From: Monosporascus cannonballus
Taxonomy: Eukaryota > Ascomycota > Sordariomycetes > Xylariales
Reading direction: 5' to 3'
DNA length: 64,000 bases
Assembly (NCBI GenBank): GCA_004154925.1
Contig: QJNS01000211.1
Coordinates: 62,200 to 126,199, forward strand
Positions 1-13,943 of this stretch are shown piece after piece; position 1 is the stretch's first letter; each line of letters opens with the position of its first letter. The notes beneath the pieces were generated by a model. That model made no database searches. It was not told where the DNA came from and saw only the letters and a program-made list of their open reading frames with translations. A program made the position numbers and the translations under genes.

Positions 1-36
<36 letters not shown>
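1..36. repeat. Poly-C homopolymer at window start
   Basis: The first 36 bases are all C. No telomeric TTAGGG/CCCTAA repeat follows. It may be the edge of a contig with a homopolymer artefact, or a real C tract; the sequence alone cannot decide. Confidence 0.9.
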
Positions 37-3000
37 ACATTGACATGACCTGCGATATTACCTACAAACGTAGACGTGCATGAAGACACATGTCATCAGG
101 GCGACCAGCCCGTCGCCCGTTTGGAACCTTCTCGTGGTATATTAACAGCAACAAAAAGAGGCGGAGGCTCTCCATGGCCTAAGGGAAGTGGCGAACTGGC
201 TTCTTAAACATCCACCACATTTGCATCACTGTCAGCCGACGCGTAGCACCACGGGCTGCGGTGGCTTCTGAACGGCGCGCTGCCATGGTTATTGATAGCA
301 TCATCGCGCTACCTCGCTTTTTTACCGCTTGTCAACCGGATACCTGGACCAGTGTCTACTGGTAGTTGCAGAAACTCAAGGCGTAAGCTTACAAGCTTAC
401 CCTGCGGGCAGACGGCCTGTGACAGCCACAGGCAGGAGGTAGGACCCTGAAGATCGCGCAAGGCATGCCCGCCCCTATGCGTAGTCCACTGCAGGCATAC
501 GTACATACGTTGGAGGTGTCTTGGCATACTCCTTGTCGAGCAACCCGAGCCAACTGTCTTTGCGCCTCCTCCGCGGCCGAACAGGGTAAGGCTACAAAAT
601 ACATAGATGTCAGCTTCTGGCAACCTTGTCTGCTTCGCCGGCGAGAACTCGGCGGGCCTCTAACGACGAGAGACCAAAAACCAGAAATATAAGAGGGGGG
701 GAGAGGCACCAGGCGCAGGCTCCCCTCCGAGCCTTGCGTGAGCCTACGACGTTATTTGGCGACGAGGCGCGGCGTCATTGGCGCGAATTACATGGCAACA
801 ACCCCTTCCTCGTGGTCCTTAGACACTTCGCAGCAGCTCCACCCGTCGTTGACATCCAACGGCTTAACCCCCGAAGCTTCTGTTCGGTAAAAGCTGAGAT
901 TCTTATGGCGATCCTGTACGTAGTACCAGCTCGCGAGATCGGAATCCCCCGATTTTGAGATCTATGAATACTTCGATACGAGATAACCTCTGTTGTATGC
1001 AGAATTTTGAAACGTGGGCTGGGATAATCCGTGCTACTGATTGATTATCCGTACGGTAACTAACCGCCACTGCCCCGTGCCCGTCTGTCCGCTTCCCTCC
1101 ACCTCCCCCACTTCTCCACTTCATCTGCCTCTCCGCTCCGGTATATCTGTTTCCGTGCTAAAATATGCCATCTTTTGAGCCTCGGAAGGGTATGGCTGCC
1201 ACGACCCGCCAGCATTAATAACTAAAAATAGCCAAAGGAAACAGATAAGCATACTGATTGAGATAGTAACTGCGCGATGCGCAGGACGCAAGTAATAGTC
1301 CATAAGCAATGGTCCATGCCAGCTACCCAAGACTACCCCCCAATTTTCACATCAAATAGGCCCGGCTGCTCTGTTCTCGTCGACAGCTTGGGACACCGTT
1401 CTATCGTAGACTAGGTTGTCGGAAAGGTATCGGGTGGGGACCTGTATGACTCGAGGAGCCGTCTCTTTGCTTTGTACGGTACCCCCTTGCTTAAGCGAAA
1501 CACGCCGAAGCCGCTCGGGGGTATGGTAACTTTGGGATATCCGGGTCCGGGCCGAACCTACGTACTCCCCTAGCTAATTAATCACTTAGTTGTGTTTTCC
1601 TCCCGGAACACAGCGCAGCGGAAACGCTTGGCACTCGCAATTTCACCCGGGCCGTCCGGACTGTAGGTCGTCTCTGGTGTGAATTGTTACGTACAGGTCG
1701 CCGGGGTATTTACTAGTTGTTACCTCTACTCACCCACGATATACCAAGATCAGCTCGCTATGTAGATTCTTGCGCATTTTGTATAGGGCGCAACATGCCA
1801 AGCCTACTTCGGCGTTGGAGAGGTTCAACTGTCTATTCGATATATTGAGTGCGCTTATCTTTTTTGGCATTGCTGCGAAAGGTTGCAGTCAATAGAAGTT
1901 GTATGAGACTACACATCGCTAGCCGATCATGGTATATAGTGGTGGGTACAGGTAACAACCAGTAAATACCCCTGCGACCTGGAGGTATCTTGACGACATC
2001 CAGCCACACAAAGAGAAGGGCAGACGAAAAGAGCATCACGTACATTAGCGCAACCCGCCGTGATCCCTCGTTGTTTCCAAAGACGTCATAGGACGTGTAA
2101 AGTGCCCGTGAAAGGCCGTGTCGACGATGACTTGCCCTTTTGTTCCCGCCTCGCTCTCTTTCTTACCCTACAACTGTAAGACTTTCCAGTGGATAGGTGG
2201 TTTTATGAGCCGCGAACAGGGTCCCACTCCGTCTCTACTCCCGTACACAACTTCTCTCACCTAAGCAAGCTAAGAGAGAGGGCAAGACGAGCAGAGCTAG
2301 AGATATGCATACAGAACAGTAAAGGGGCAAGGGCGACGCAAGTGATGACGACCGCACCTCCGCGCGTCTAGCTTGGGAAGGGATTCCCCATGACAGGAAA
2401 ATAATCTAGATAGATACTATGCGCCTGCACACACATCATACCCACCAACCGCATTAGCGACTGTACTTATCGAGAATAGTGCCGGGAATAGGGGAGACGG
2501 GAAAGGTTGAGCCCTGGACGAAATAAGCATACTACTTACTATCCGACGGAGGGGGGAACTAATTGCAGTAGCAACAACTTTGGTGGTTCGTGTTATCGCG
2601 TTACCTAGGGAAGAGATTACGATGGATTTTATCCTATCCGATTAGCCAGTTTATGGCTATTAGTGACCCATACCTGGAAAATTGTTATTATGCTGCCACT
2701 TCGCCCTTCGTCGGATGGTATGCTATTACTGCTAGGTGCTATACCATGCTAATGTCATTCTGACCGCACTGGTTGATGATGTGCGTGAGTATTGGTCATC
2801 TATGGATGGGTTTGACAGTGTAACTAACTTAACTTACTACGTATTGTAACCCCTTCTCCCCTGTCCAAACACGCGCGGCCGCCCCCACAAACACCCACCA
2901 GATAGACTCTGTCAGCGTGTTTCATGTTTAAGTTTATATATATACGTATGGGGGGGATCGGGAGCCGCGAGGTTGGGTTGCCCCGTCGGTTACGTATTGT

Positions 3001-4856
3001 GCTTCTTTTTTAGTTTCTTGGCTTCGCCTTTTCTAGGACCCCCCTCAAGCGGCAGCGGAGATCACAGCCCGAACCGGCAGCTGGGCTTGGGGGTTTCAGA
3101 CGTAGAGCTGTGCGACCGGTCCCTCAAGGTGCCGGTTTCTCGTTCGCTCGTTCGTCATTTCTTTCTCATCAGCGATGCCAACTCGAACTCAACAGCCAGG
3201 TGACCGACAGACGCCTGTGGGAGAGGGGAGAAAGGGAGGGAGGTGTGAAATTTGTGCGCGCGTGTGTGCGCGGCGTAGTATAATATACATGAGCGACGGG
3301 TTTCTACCAACAAGAGTAGCTACGTAGTAGTATCTCGTGTTTGGTCCTGCGTTTCTATGGACTAATGCACCTATGGCAAGTCGAGTAAATAAGCAGAGGA
3401 GGGCGAGAATATCTACGTAGTTGGGCATGCCCTGTTGCGACAGGTTCCGGAAAGGATTCGTATTGTTTCGGACCTTGATGCCTCATTACTTGCCTTACAC
3501 GGTGACCAGCTGCGCGGCCGGGGAAGCCGTAGTTTGAGCATTCCCTCTGTCTTTCCTCCCCCCTTTCCACGCGTAGCGTGCAGTCGGTCGCTGTAGCAAG
3601 CCCGACAACGAGTGGTCTCGGTCGGACAGGCCTACCTACCTGCCTGCCTTGTAAGTTCGGGCCGGCCGGCCGGCCGTCCGTTGTGTGAATAGCGTATTGA
3701 TTGCTCGGACAAGGTGCAGAAACGAAGACTGCGACGTACCCTACCTCAAAAAATTACTATAATTTGATTACGTAGGTTGCAATAAAAAGCTGGTCTCTCG
3801 GAACGAGGTCACAAGCGACGAAGACAAATTGGCAGGTCACCGGAGGACGACAGTGAATGGCTGTTTCATTGAAGTTTTCCGGTTTTGGGTGCCCTCGATT
3901 CGGCGCCGACTCCGCTCCTGGAACATCCGGCGCCGATCTGTCCTGTGGAGCCGGGGGACGATGCGCTTCCAGATTAAAGACGCGTAAGGCAATGGAGGGT
4001 AAGGCCGGGCACATGACTAGTGTCACAAATGATTTGCCTGAGGATAACTCAATCGGAGGTCATGGTTGAACGTCGTGAATCCATCGTTTGATTACAATGC
4101 GCGGTAGCGAATGTAGGCATCTCATCACGCAAGCAATCTAGGGGAGGTCTATGACATTCATCGAAGTTACTCCGCCTTTCAAAGGGTATATGCGTAATGT
4201 GGCTAAAAGTACAGCTGATCTCTCGCTCCAGATCCCGCTTTCTCCAAATGCAGTATTCTTGAAATGGACGCCTCAAACAAAATTCCGTCCTTTCCAAAGA
4301 GCAGCAGCTTCGCAGTGTAAAAGAATACATAGAAACGTTGCTTCAATTCCACGAAGTCCAACTGCCCGTCATCCCGAACGCCGTTTTGAGGGTATCTCCT
4401 CGAAAATATGATCCCAGAACCCATGTATCTGTGGCAGTGGTATTATGTAGGGCCACAAGCGATCGACGTGAAGGTACTTCGAGTGATCCGATAGACGTGC
4501 CTTCCCACCTCCCCGATCTATAAGGCTCCTCCAATGCTTCCCGACGCTTTCAAATAACTCTCGTGGAGTGTCGTTCCCAAAGGCAGCGCAAACTGATTTC
4601 AACAAACGATGCCTTTTATACTCGAACGTGGAGGTCGCAGCCATCAACCCGTCATCTTCTGTTTTTGTTTTGTTTTGTATCTCATCGAACCGTAGAACAA
4701 CGATGTTCAGTGCATGGCCCCTTCTAAACCTGTTGTGAGACCAGCTGGCGCGACATGACGTGGCCTAATATACTCGTGTATAAACAATGATCATAAAAGA
4801 TCTAATTCATAATCCCGCGCAATCGCAAATCTCATAAAACTGAGCTGATGGTGCAT
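37..4856. other. Gene-poor stretch, no convincing gene
   Basis: Both strands carry only short open frames (110 codons or fewer), and the longest of them begin at GTG or TTG rather than ATG. Small repeats are present: an ACCT/GCCT tetramer tract at about 3631-3650 and a (GGCC)4 tract at 3660-3675. A minus-strand frame at 4369-4644 (ATG start, 91 codons) overlaps another minus-strand frame at 4203-4424 in a different register. It could be a decayed gene, but no domain is recognisable. Confidence 0.6.
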
Positions 4857-6148
4857 CTAATCCGAGTGGTCGTCCTGGTGGTCTTCCGAGCCGGCTTCCG
4901 ATTTAGTGTCGTTCTTGTGGACCTTGCGGTGTCGTCGTAGATTAGATACAACGGAGAAATGTCGTCCGCATCCCTCCACCTCGCAGGAAAATGCTACACG
5001 ACAATTAGCGGGTTGATCAACCACGAGACGACTTCAACTACCACACGCTCGGCATATTGCTTACGTTTCTCGCCAGTGTGGCTGTACATATGTGTTTGCA
5101 ATGAACTTGGCCGAGTGAAGCGTTTGTCGCAAACTTTACATTTATGTTTCTTCTGGGTGCTCGAAGAGACTTTGGAGCTAAATTGACCCATCATGGATTG
5201 AGGTGCGGGGGGTGGTTGGGTCATTAGGTTCGGCCGCGGCAACGTCCTCGACGTTACCGATTCAATATCGGAGCCCGCTGTCGAGTAGTCGCTAACCGAA
5301 GAATCGATCGAACCTGCATAGTAACCACTGCCATAATTACTGGCTGAGGAGATTGAAGAGTTGGTCGAGTGGGTCGAAGGGAAGCCGTACGAATCCGCAG
5401 ATCCTCTCGATCGGCCACCGGGTGGGTAAAGAGCTCGGGGAGTTTCTTGGCTCATCGCAAGCATGCCTTGGCCGGCGTCGAGGGCGTCGGCAAAACTCCT
5501 TCGGTCATCATGCTGGAGTGCTCTGTAATTTATGTCAACCAACGAATTCCGGTGAGCGCGAGTGGGGTCGCCGGGGTCGGGCTCAGCCATTGCAACTGAA
5601 GGAACTGATGGTTGGGAATACCTTCGATTGCCGGTCTCCGGTGCGAGAGGGAATGTCGAGCGCATCGGCGCCGGCGCATAACCGGACATCCCGTCGTAGG
5701 ATGCCGGCGATGCGGCATACGTTGCATGGACGGGAGAGGCCGCCGTCGCCGTCGCGTACGATGGCTGCTCTCCATACGCAGCCGAGCTAGTCTGCATTCG
5801 GTTCAGACTTAAGAGATCTTGTGGCATATTGAGTAAGTCCCGCTGTCCATATACGTCGGCCATGAGAGTGCTACCTGCTGAAGATGCTGCCGTCACTGGA
5901 ATGCTGCTGTACGGGGCCATTGAGCTGCTGGTACCGGCGCTTGGCCGGCCGGCGGCATGGTGTTTCGCCAGGGAATCGATGCTGCTCAGGCCGGCACTTA
6001 CTCCTTGCGAGTACATGCCCTGGCTGCCATGATGACCGGACGAGCTCGAAGCCCACGGGTTGGTGAAATGCGGAGGGTTTGAGTAGGAAGACATGTGGTC
6101 GAAGTTAAGGGCCCCGGGTCGTGATTGATTGTCAAGAGTCAATGTCAT
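4857..6148 (-). CDS. flbC: FlbC-like C2H2 conidiation transcription factor
   Basis: Two exons, 6148-5065 and 4993-4857, give 406 aa. The 71-nt intron (5064-4994) has a GTAAGC donor, a TAG acceptor and a GCTAAT branch-like site. It splits the two zinc fingers: finger 1 ligands are C337, C340, H353, H357, and finger 2 (only after splicing) C365, C370, H383, H387. The GEKP linker between the fingers is restored exactly by the splice. The N-terminal 330 residues are low-complexity, rich in Ser, Ala, Tyr, Pro and Gly, as in fungal regulators with disordered activation regions. The finger block closely resembles FlbC, a nuclear DNA-binding protein that acts upstream of conidiation in Aspergillus (family knowledge from memory). 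The acidic/His tail after finger 2 ends at TAG 4857-4859. Without splicing, the frame runs to a stop inside the intron and loses finger 2. Orthology to flbC rather than a sister C2H2 gene is likely but unproven. Confidence 0.85.
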
Positions 6149-9100
6149 CTCGACAAAATGTCAACATAAAAAGAAGTTTGAAGCTGGGAGATGATTATTC
6201 CCAAGACTTCAACGCGACTCCGGTTTTTTTGTGTAAAAGAAGAAACAAGATTCAAGTAACCCGCTGATCAATGCGAGATCCCGACGGGGTCAGATTCGTG
6301 TCACCCTACCAAGACGGTGACTTATCTTCAAAGTTCCAGAAGAAGGCCAGTCACGGGTGGTAGCGATGGTGGTGGTGGTGGTGGGATCAGCGAGCCTTAA
6401 GTGTCTCTGGCAGGCGGATATTCGACAAGGAAAGCCCCCTTATGCCTGGAAGGGAGGTTACAAGCTCAGCACGGAAAGGTACTTCCAAGAACCCCAGCCG
6501 GATCGTCTGAAGCTTAATGCTCTCCAGTCAGCGGGACGAGTGGACCCAGTCCAACGCTCGGAGTGACAACGGTGAACAAGAGTGATCGACAGTTCAATAT
6601 TCCGTCCTGATCAAAGCCGCGGCTACAGGGTTGGAGTGAATATAATGTTGTGCAAGATGGTTAGAATATCGAGCTGGTCGAACAGGAGGCCGAGGATTGA
6701 GAAAATGGTGTCCAATTTGACCGTGACCGTTTTGAGACTCTATAGATCATGAGAATTGTGGAGTTTGGCTCGCCTCAAGACCGAAGAGTGAAAGATCAGC
6801 AGGCGCCAGATTATCCCTCTGTCCCTAGGCCGGGTAGAGTGACTTAGATGCTTTGAGCACACGAACGCTGATCTACGGGGAAGCCGTTAAGGACCTTTAT
6901 GGTTTTGACGCGGTAGCAGAACCAGACAGTCGTCAAAAAAATTTTTGCGTGCTCAGTGGATCGTCGTTCAACGTGTGTTTCTGAGGGGATTGGTGATAGC
7001 GGAAATACCGAGCCGGGCGGGTGAGGACGAAGCAGGCTTTACATAGGAACTCCCTCTGCTGGTTAGGATGATGAATTTCCCCAGTACGTAAGAGTAGACA
7101 ACAACAGGAACAGCCAGGCAGGGGTGTAGGTATATATACCGCAGTTGTTAAGAAGGTTTATCAGGGTCTTTCTAACCTGAATTGCCAACTATAGGGTCAT
7201 AAGTGGGACAATACCCGCAGGGCTTGCGTGTGTAATGCTGGAGGCGAAAGAATACCACAACTGATATGGAATACACTCCCCTGGTCAGGCCGTGCTCTGT
7301 AATATGTTACTATACAAGATATATGGGAACCCATGTACTGCGGGTACTGGGGTGATGGAGCAAGCAATAGGCGAAGGACGGGATGGAAGAGGATGGGGTT
7401 GGGATGGATGGGTGGATGGAGGGGTGGACGGGGGGCAAGAGGATGGGGGGTGGTCTGGTGGCAGCGAGGCTACGGATGATCCTTAACTTCACCTCTGAGC
7501 AGTGACCACGACATGCTGGGCCAAATACCTACGGGCTTCCTCTATAAAACATGGTGGACCCCAAGGCGTCAGATATTACATAGTCTGTAGAATGTCAGAT
7601 GGCCGTGGACTTGCAGGGGCAAATCCACACACAGAGCACGTATCATTGGTCCTCAGCGCTAGCCCAAGGGCGGCTTGCCAAGCTTGCGAGCCTTATTCTT
7701 AGCCTACGCCACTGATGCGGAGGAAGTGGGACGGGACGCAGGGTCTACAGTAGAGAATATTACACAAAAAATACAGTCGTTCCCCCTTCCTTTTCCTTCC
7801 CCCCTCTCCTACGGGTGGGAGACATGCATCATAAGGCCGGTAGACAGGCATGTACTTCATATACTGTTCATTAAGGGAAGCCCAATTTCACGACTGTAAC
7901 AAAGTGTCTGATGCATAATCTCTGAGGTACACTATAAACGACTGTATGTGCACTGTATTATGGGCCCATACTCTCACTGGAGGACAGGTGACTCGCGGAC
8001 CAATTGGATATGAGCCAGTCGGGAAAGGAAAGAAAACTGGAAATTTGCCTACGTCACATATGCAGGCCGAAGACCAGGGGATGACCCGGAAGCATCCCTA
8101 CTAGGGTGACTCCATTTTCAGATTTAGTGATGAAGCAAAGTACCGGTACTTGGTAAATGCCGGCCCTATGCGTGGTATGTGGGTGAAGATGGCATTCCTT
8201 GAGAGGGACCTCATTTGTCGATGTCGGACAGGCCTGCATGTCGACTCTGAAATCACTAAGACGACGAATCCGGCAAGTCGCGATATCTCTATGTGGTGCC
8301 TACATACGCAAACTCGGCCAAATATATATCAACTTATGTGCCATGTACGGGGTATTCAGAGTTGACTGTTTTGGCGAGGCTAGAGAGTCCCCTTAGTAGC
8401 TGTATATAGATAGCTAACTGTCAATAAATCACCGTCGTTTAGCCGACACGCTGCCTGTCTACATTAGGCAAAATGAATGTCGCAAGAGAACATATTTATG
8501 ACATTGTTCGAGGGTTCCAAAACAACACACTCGCGATGGAACCGAAGGTCACATAAATGACGATATCCTCGAGCTAGGGATTCCGACCGGGCCCACTAGG
8601 TCATATACCGCCCTGTCTTAACTGACGTCGTGGCCCAGCGCCAGCGATGATGCATTCCAATGGTTGTAGGTGCTATATGACGACCTATCTACCAGTTGCC
8701 TACCTGGCACACCCAGCCCGAGATGTGAGGAGGAGCATGCAGAACCTCATCACTGCTGAAGGGTGTTACCAATCAGATCTACGCTCACATTCACTCGAAG
8801 AGGACTTGTGCACCAATGACAAATCCTCAAAGATTAGTGTAGTAGTGCCTATAGTTTGAAGTAAGCTCACGCGACATAAAATAGCTTCACTAGGTCCAAT
8901 ATCAATATCAGGAGGATTACCACATCGCCATCAACTCTCCGCCGCTAGAACTTTAGATATATTCGCGGAGGCGTCGACGATGGGACCTACCTCTTTAGGT
9001 ATATACGGTAATAAGTACTTATTTCTGTAAGCATGTATACTGTTAGTGGCTACGTAGGTTGCTTGTTAGCGGGAAGCGCTACGGCGTCGGGCTTGCGCGT

Positions 9101-12100
9101 TCGGTGGGTCAAATCGTTACTTGACCTTGTACGTTGCAAAAGTTCAAGCCCAAAACTTGTATGATACACAATGGCGCGCAATGGGCCCAACTCCAAAACA
9201 AAAAGACGGAGTTCCCGACTCTCCATTTTTCATGCTCTGAGCTCAGCACTAGGCATATATCCCTGAGCAAATCCACAATGTTTAGCATCCGGCATTGCAA
9301 GAGCCCACGCTCTCGATCTCAAGGAAAAGAATTGCGACAAACCAAAAGAGTGCGTAGGCATACTTCTCTTTGGTTTCCATAAGAGAGAGTCAGAAGTTGC
9401 AAGTTATTGCATACATGGCGCCTAGGACTACAAACCCTTGGGGGTGACCTGTCTATACTCCGGGGTGAGATTCCAAGCCCCTGAAGCTCCAGTATCACCT
9501 ATTCCCCCGTTATTCCCGCGCCATACTACATAAACACATTGGTGTCAACGGCTCCAAGAATGTCCAGGCGCGACACACGCCGGCGAGACTTTCGGTCGAC
9601 AATTGGAATGAGGGGCGGGCTCATTGGCCAGCCATATCCGCCCATCTGAGCTATGAAAAGCCACAAGAGGAAGCTAATATGATGCGTGCCTGAATCTCTC
9701 GGGAAAGCATCGAAATACACTACACCGCACGCATTCGCCATGCTTCAACACAGAAGCCCACCCTGCAGCCTGTCCGCATCCGGTCTGTCTCTTGGGCTAA
9801 CCACGGGAACCGTTCGCTGTGATCCATGTCGAAGGAACGGAGCCAAGGATCTTACAAACCAGCCAACCTGGAGGTGCCTGGTCAACCACACGACGAATCT
9901 TTGATGCTACGAAGTAGTCCGCACCATTGGTTCTCCTTGTAGATGGAAGGCACACGAAGCAACATTGTCGAAGCTCTTGCGCAGGCGAGGGAGCGTACAA
10001 ACTGTGAGCATGGTCTTACATCCAATCCCATTTATTGAATCGGACCAGGGCAAGAAATACAATACACGCCAATTGCCTGGGTGGCCCTGGCGCGTGCCAT
10101 ATTCTTAGAGGGCAAGCTCCTCTGCACGCCAAGGTAGGCTATTGAGATTCTCATATTAATGAGGTACGTTCGTGATATGTGTTTGGATATTTCATCGACA
10201 AGAGTGCACTAGGTCGGATTTTCGAGATTGTTATCACTAGTGACGAAGCAGTCCCCGGAATTATTAGCCCACAATTTAGATTCCCCCGAGAGATGACAGC
10301 GGCGATCATTTGAGGGTCACCGGCATTTCTGAAGAAAAACCGGGGGTCCACTGCAACAACCGGTGCGCGGGCTGTCGGAAAAATTCCGTTTCAGTCACGA
10401 ATGTTACATTGTACCCCTACAGTTCGCATCATCCCTCCTCGTGGCCATCAATGCTCGCCCTTCTTGAGATCCACTTAAGCTTCTAGAAATTAGCAAACCC
10501 ACGCAACATCTTACGAAGTCGAATCACTTGGCTCCTCTAGTCAGTACTACCATTCCCACCAAATCTATGTAATGCTTTCCCTGAGCCTCCTTATCAGGAA
10601 CCCCACAATCACAGAGGATCGGCCTGGCATCCGCTTCTGGGCACTGAAGTCTAAAAGGGGCCACCCAGAGCGGGTTAGAAGTAGCCAAGATGCTAGGGCA
10701 TGTTTCAGATAAAAGCGACGCAGTGGATCTAACTACCCACGGGCTAGCAGGTAATCTTGGTAATCTACTAATGATAACCCCCGACCGTTTAATAGACGGG
10801 GCCTCGTTGATCATAACTGTCCGAGGCTTTTGGGTTAACCTTCAGCTCATCTAGCTCCTCCTCCTATGCCCCATGTGTACGTACGGCTGATGTGTATTCT
10901 TACAAGAGAAGATTGTCTGACTGCGACTGACTGCATGGAGTATATAGTTGTTAGGCGCATAGGCGCGTTATGCCTCCTGATGTGCTCGACTTCGGGTTCC
11001 GATACTGAGAGTGGCGTTCTGTGTCTCGGTGCTACGATATATTCAATGTGTAGTGGTTCATGGCAGCCTTACGAATTGATGTTACGGAGTGATACGACCA
11101 CACGGATGATGAGAAGATGCGATTGCATGCAGGTGATATCATACTAAGTACGCCTTCAAAACTTATTTGAGCGAAGAAGTGCCGTGAGGCGCGATATGCC
11201 ACGACCGGAGCCAGAATTGGCTTACGGCAGTTCCCAGCCCTGCTGCAGGGACTGCCCCATGCGGCAAAGTGCCCTCTCGAATCTGGCATGAAAGCTCCCT
11301 TGGCAAACGACACAACCTTATTTTTTTATCGTATCGCATAAATATTTCACGTCGTAACTAGGGCACTTCGCCGTAAAACGTGCGCAGCCAAAAGTGATCC
11401 GGTGGCGGCGTTGTGTTAGGTATAGCGGCTGAAAAAGCTGCGTATTTATCGTATTCGAAATTTGTGCCCTTTCCCCAGGCAGGGTCCTCGACTGCTTACC
11501 GCCTGGGAATACAACTTCCACGGCGGTGGTCGACCATCCCATACATACCGTATTATCTCTCGAAATTCCTCAAAGCCAATGCCGACCAAGGTAAGCAAAG
11601 GCAGCGGATTATATCAAACGCCGAGAGCTATCACTTTTTCCAAGATGAGCGGGCAAGATGTATGATTAGCGTAATAATAAAAAGGAAAAAGGAGAAACTG
11701 TTCCGTCCGGGGAACCCAGGCAGTGGGTCTATTAGCCTGTAAGAACTCTTGACGAATTTTCGAGAGATAATACTGTGCTACCTATCCGTTGGCGCATATC
11801 GTGACAACAAATGGAACAATACCCGCATTAGCACCATTTGGGGAGAGCGTCGCATACACGAACCGGCATTGGCCAAGAGGACTTTTGCATGGGCTGCTTG
11901 GCAAGAGAGCACTACAGGTGGCAGGCGACCCTGGTTTCAAAAAAGAGAGAAAGGGGGGAAGAAAACGAAATAAGATGATTCCTTCTCGTCCAGGTTCCTT
12001 ACGACATCGTCCATAACTCCGCGGCGCATTCGTCCAACCCCCCGTCCGGGACGTCTTGTGATGATGGGCATGGCTGGCGGATGAAGCTTGTATTCGGCAA

Positions 12101-13943
12101 TGGCTTGACCACCGCCGCCGCCACCGCCCTTTCCCATCCGGCGTGTGTAAGCAAGCAGGCAGCGCAACGACACCTTCTCCTTTTCGAACGTGTCTACCGG
12201 TTTTAGCCCTGTAACACATCTTGCTGGCAGCATATGCCGCATACGTGATTTTGATATGTCCATAACCATGCTTGTAGATGTCCTTCCAATAGATGCAGGG
12301 CTCTGAGGATGCGGGCCGATGGCGTCCCGAGAGAGTTATTGATTCAGAAGCATTATTATGCGATAGCTACCCAAACCGGGAAGCTCAGGTACAGGCCGAC
12401 AGCCTTGATTGAGGTTGCCTCCTGGGCCATGGTAGCCGTGTACCAGATCTCGTAATCTAAACCCTTAAGAGCTAACCCAGGCCATGCTGAACTCAGAGTA
12501 GCACCGAGGAGAGCTCAGTTCCTCTTCCATGGCGCTCATGGCGGACATGTATACATTTAGACCAGAGTTTCTTTTCGTCGGTGAAACTCTTGATGTGTGT
12601 GGCTCGATGGGCAATAGGGGCTCGCGGAAGATCCCAGGGGGGAGTTCTCGACAAGAGAATCGGTATGAAGGCGGCATCGTTTAGACTCGCCGCCGCCGAG
12701 TTGGGCGGCCCATTTGACGGCACGGAAGCGGACAATGCCCAGGCTAAAACGCCTGCATGTGTCGATAGAGGTCCCGAGGGGATCGACTGGGTGGTACACA
12801 CAGACACACATACACACACACACATATATATAAGCTTTAAATGGGAGCCGCAAACTGTGAGAAAACCTACGATTCGAGCAAGCCGTCGACTACCAACTCT
12901 ACACCCGGCAGGTACGCTGATTCACTGCTTTAGCCCAGCTCTCTTCAAGCCGGTTGGCCCAGGGAAGCCTCCCCGTAGTAACCATTTTATGCTGGCTTCG
13001 GGGCGCGACTGCGCCCGAAGGTTCTCCTAGCCCCCCTTACTCCTATTCATACCCGGATACTCGAAGGATTGTGGTATACCCGATGGCCGCTATGTTGAGA
13101 TCACTGTGCCTTCGCTACGACCGCGGCCTTCTGGCTCCCTGCCGATGATAACTCCTGCTGATCACCGGCCGACTTACTTTGTGACTGTTGTATTGGTACA
13201 GTCTCCCAACCCGGCTCCTGTAGTGTCTGCGGACAGCCCGACATGTTGCTGAGTCGCACTGTCTTACAGAAACGTGCTCCATTAGAGTCGGGCTGGTAGG
13301 ACAGCAGAACGTATATGCTCCCCCCACAAGACAATGTGCCATTTTATTTCCCTTCTAGGGAACCACGAGTGTCTTCGATCCAGTCCTATCTCGGCGCCTA
13401 TTCTATTCCTATTCCCCCCCTTTCCGCAAGCCCGGACTTAGAGTGCCTCCCCGTACCTCCATAAGGGAGAAAAGAAATAGCTTGTTAAGCAGACCTCCCT
13501 CCCTATTTAGCTACGGCAGCGGAAGAAGCCTAACCGCAGCTATGGTTGCCATTGGTGGCCTCTGCCGTATAGGCGATGCATGTCGGGCCTGAGCTGCGAG
13601 CGACTTTGCCTCACCACGCTGTTCTTGTTTGGCCAAGCCTACCTAGACACCGTCAAATCCCTCTGGACGCCCTGGGCTGCGTTAAAATTCACCTGTCTGT
13701 TACGAGACACCACCTCCAGAAAGGCGGACGTGTGTCAAATCGATTGTAGAATGCGCAATCACAAATCACTTAGCAGCTAGAATACGTTAAGTGCTTTTAT
13801 GGGGGACACGGACGTAACTTAGAAATGCAACTTGGTAGTCTTCTTGTTATTCCCGCACTATTGTACAACTAACTCCGATGCGCCAGTACAGCCCCTCTGT
13901 CCCTCGAAAAGGAACCTGGTAGCCTGTCTCCTGTCTCCGTCCA
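6149..13943. other. Gene-poor, normal-GC intergenic region (7.8 kb)
   Basis: I find no frame with recognisable domains on either strand. Most frames are under 110 codons and many start at non-ATG codons. Visible structure: a G-rich tract at about 7380-7460 (several GGG/GGGG runs), a CA/TA microsatellite at 12795-12832, minus-strand short frames at 9526-10814, and a minus-strand Gly-rich frame at 11937-12269 (ATG start, 110 codons, followed by a pyrimidine-rich stretch). None could be assembled into a credible protein. Confidence 0.55.
12795..12832. repeat. CA/TA microsatellite
   Basis: Imperfect ACAC dinucleotide tract passing into TATATATA, in non-coding DNA 3' of the SF3B1 gene. Confidence 0.85.

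Noticed and set aside
11937..12269. Minus-strand 110-codon frame with a Gly run, followed by a pyrimidine-rich stretch and possible intron
   Set aside because: No recognisable domain; low-complexity Gly and Arg codons inflate the frame; no confident downstream exon.
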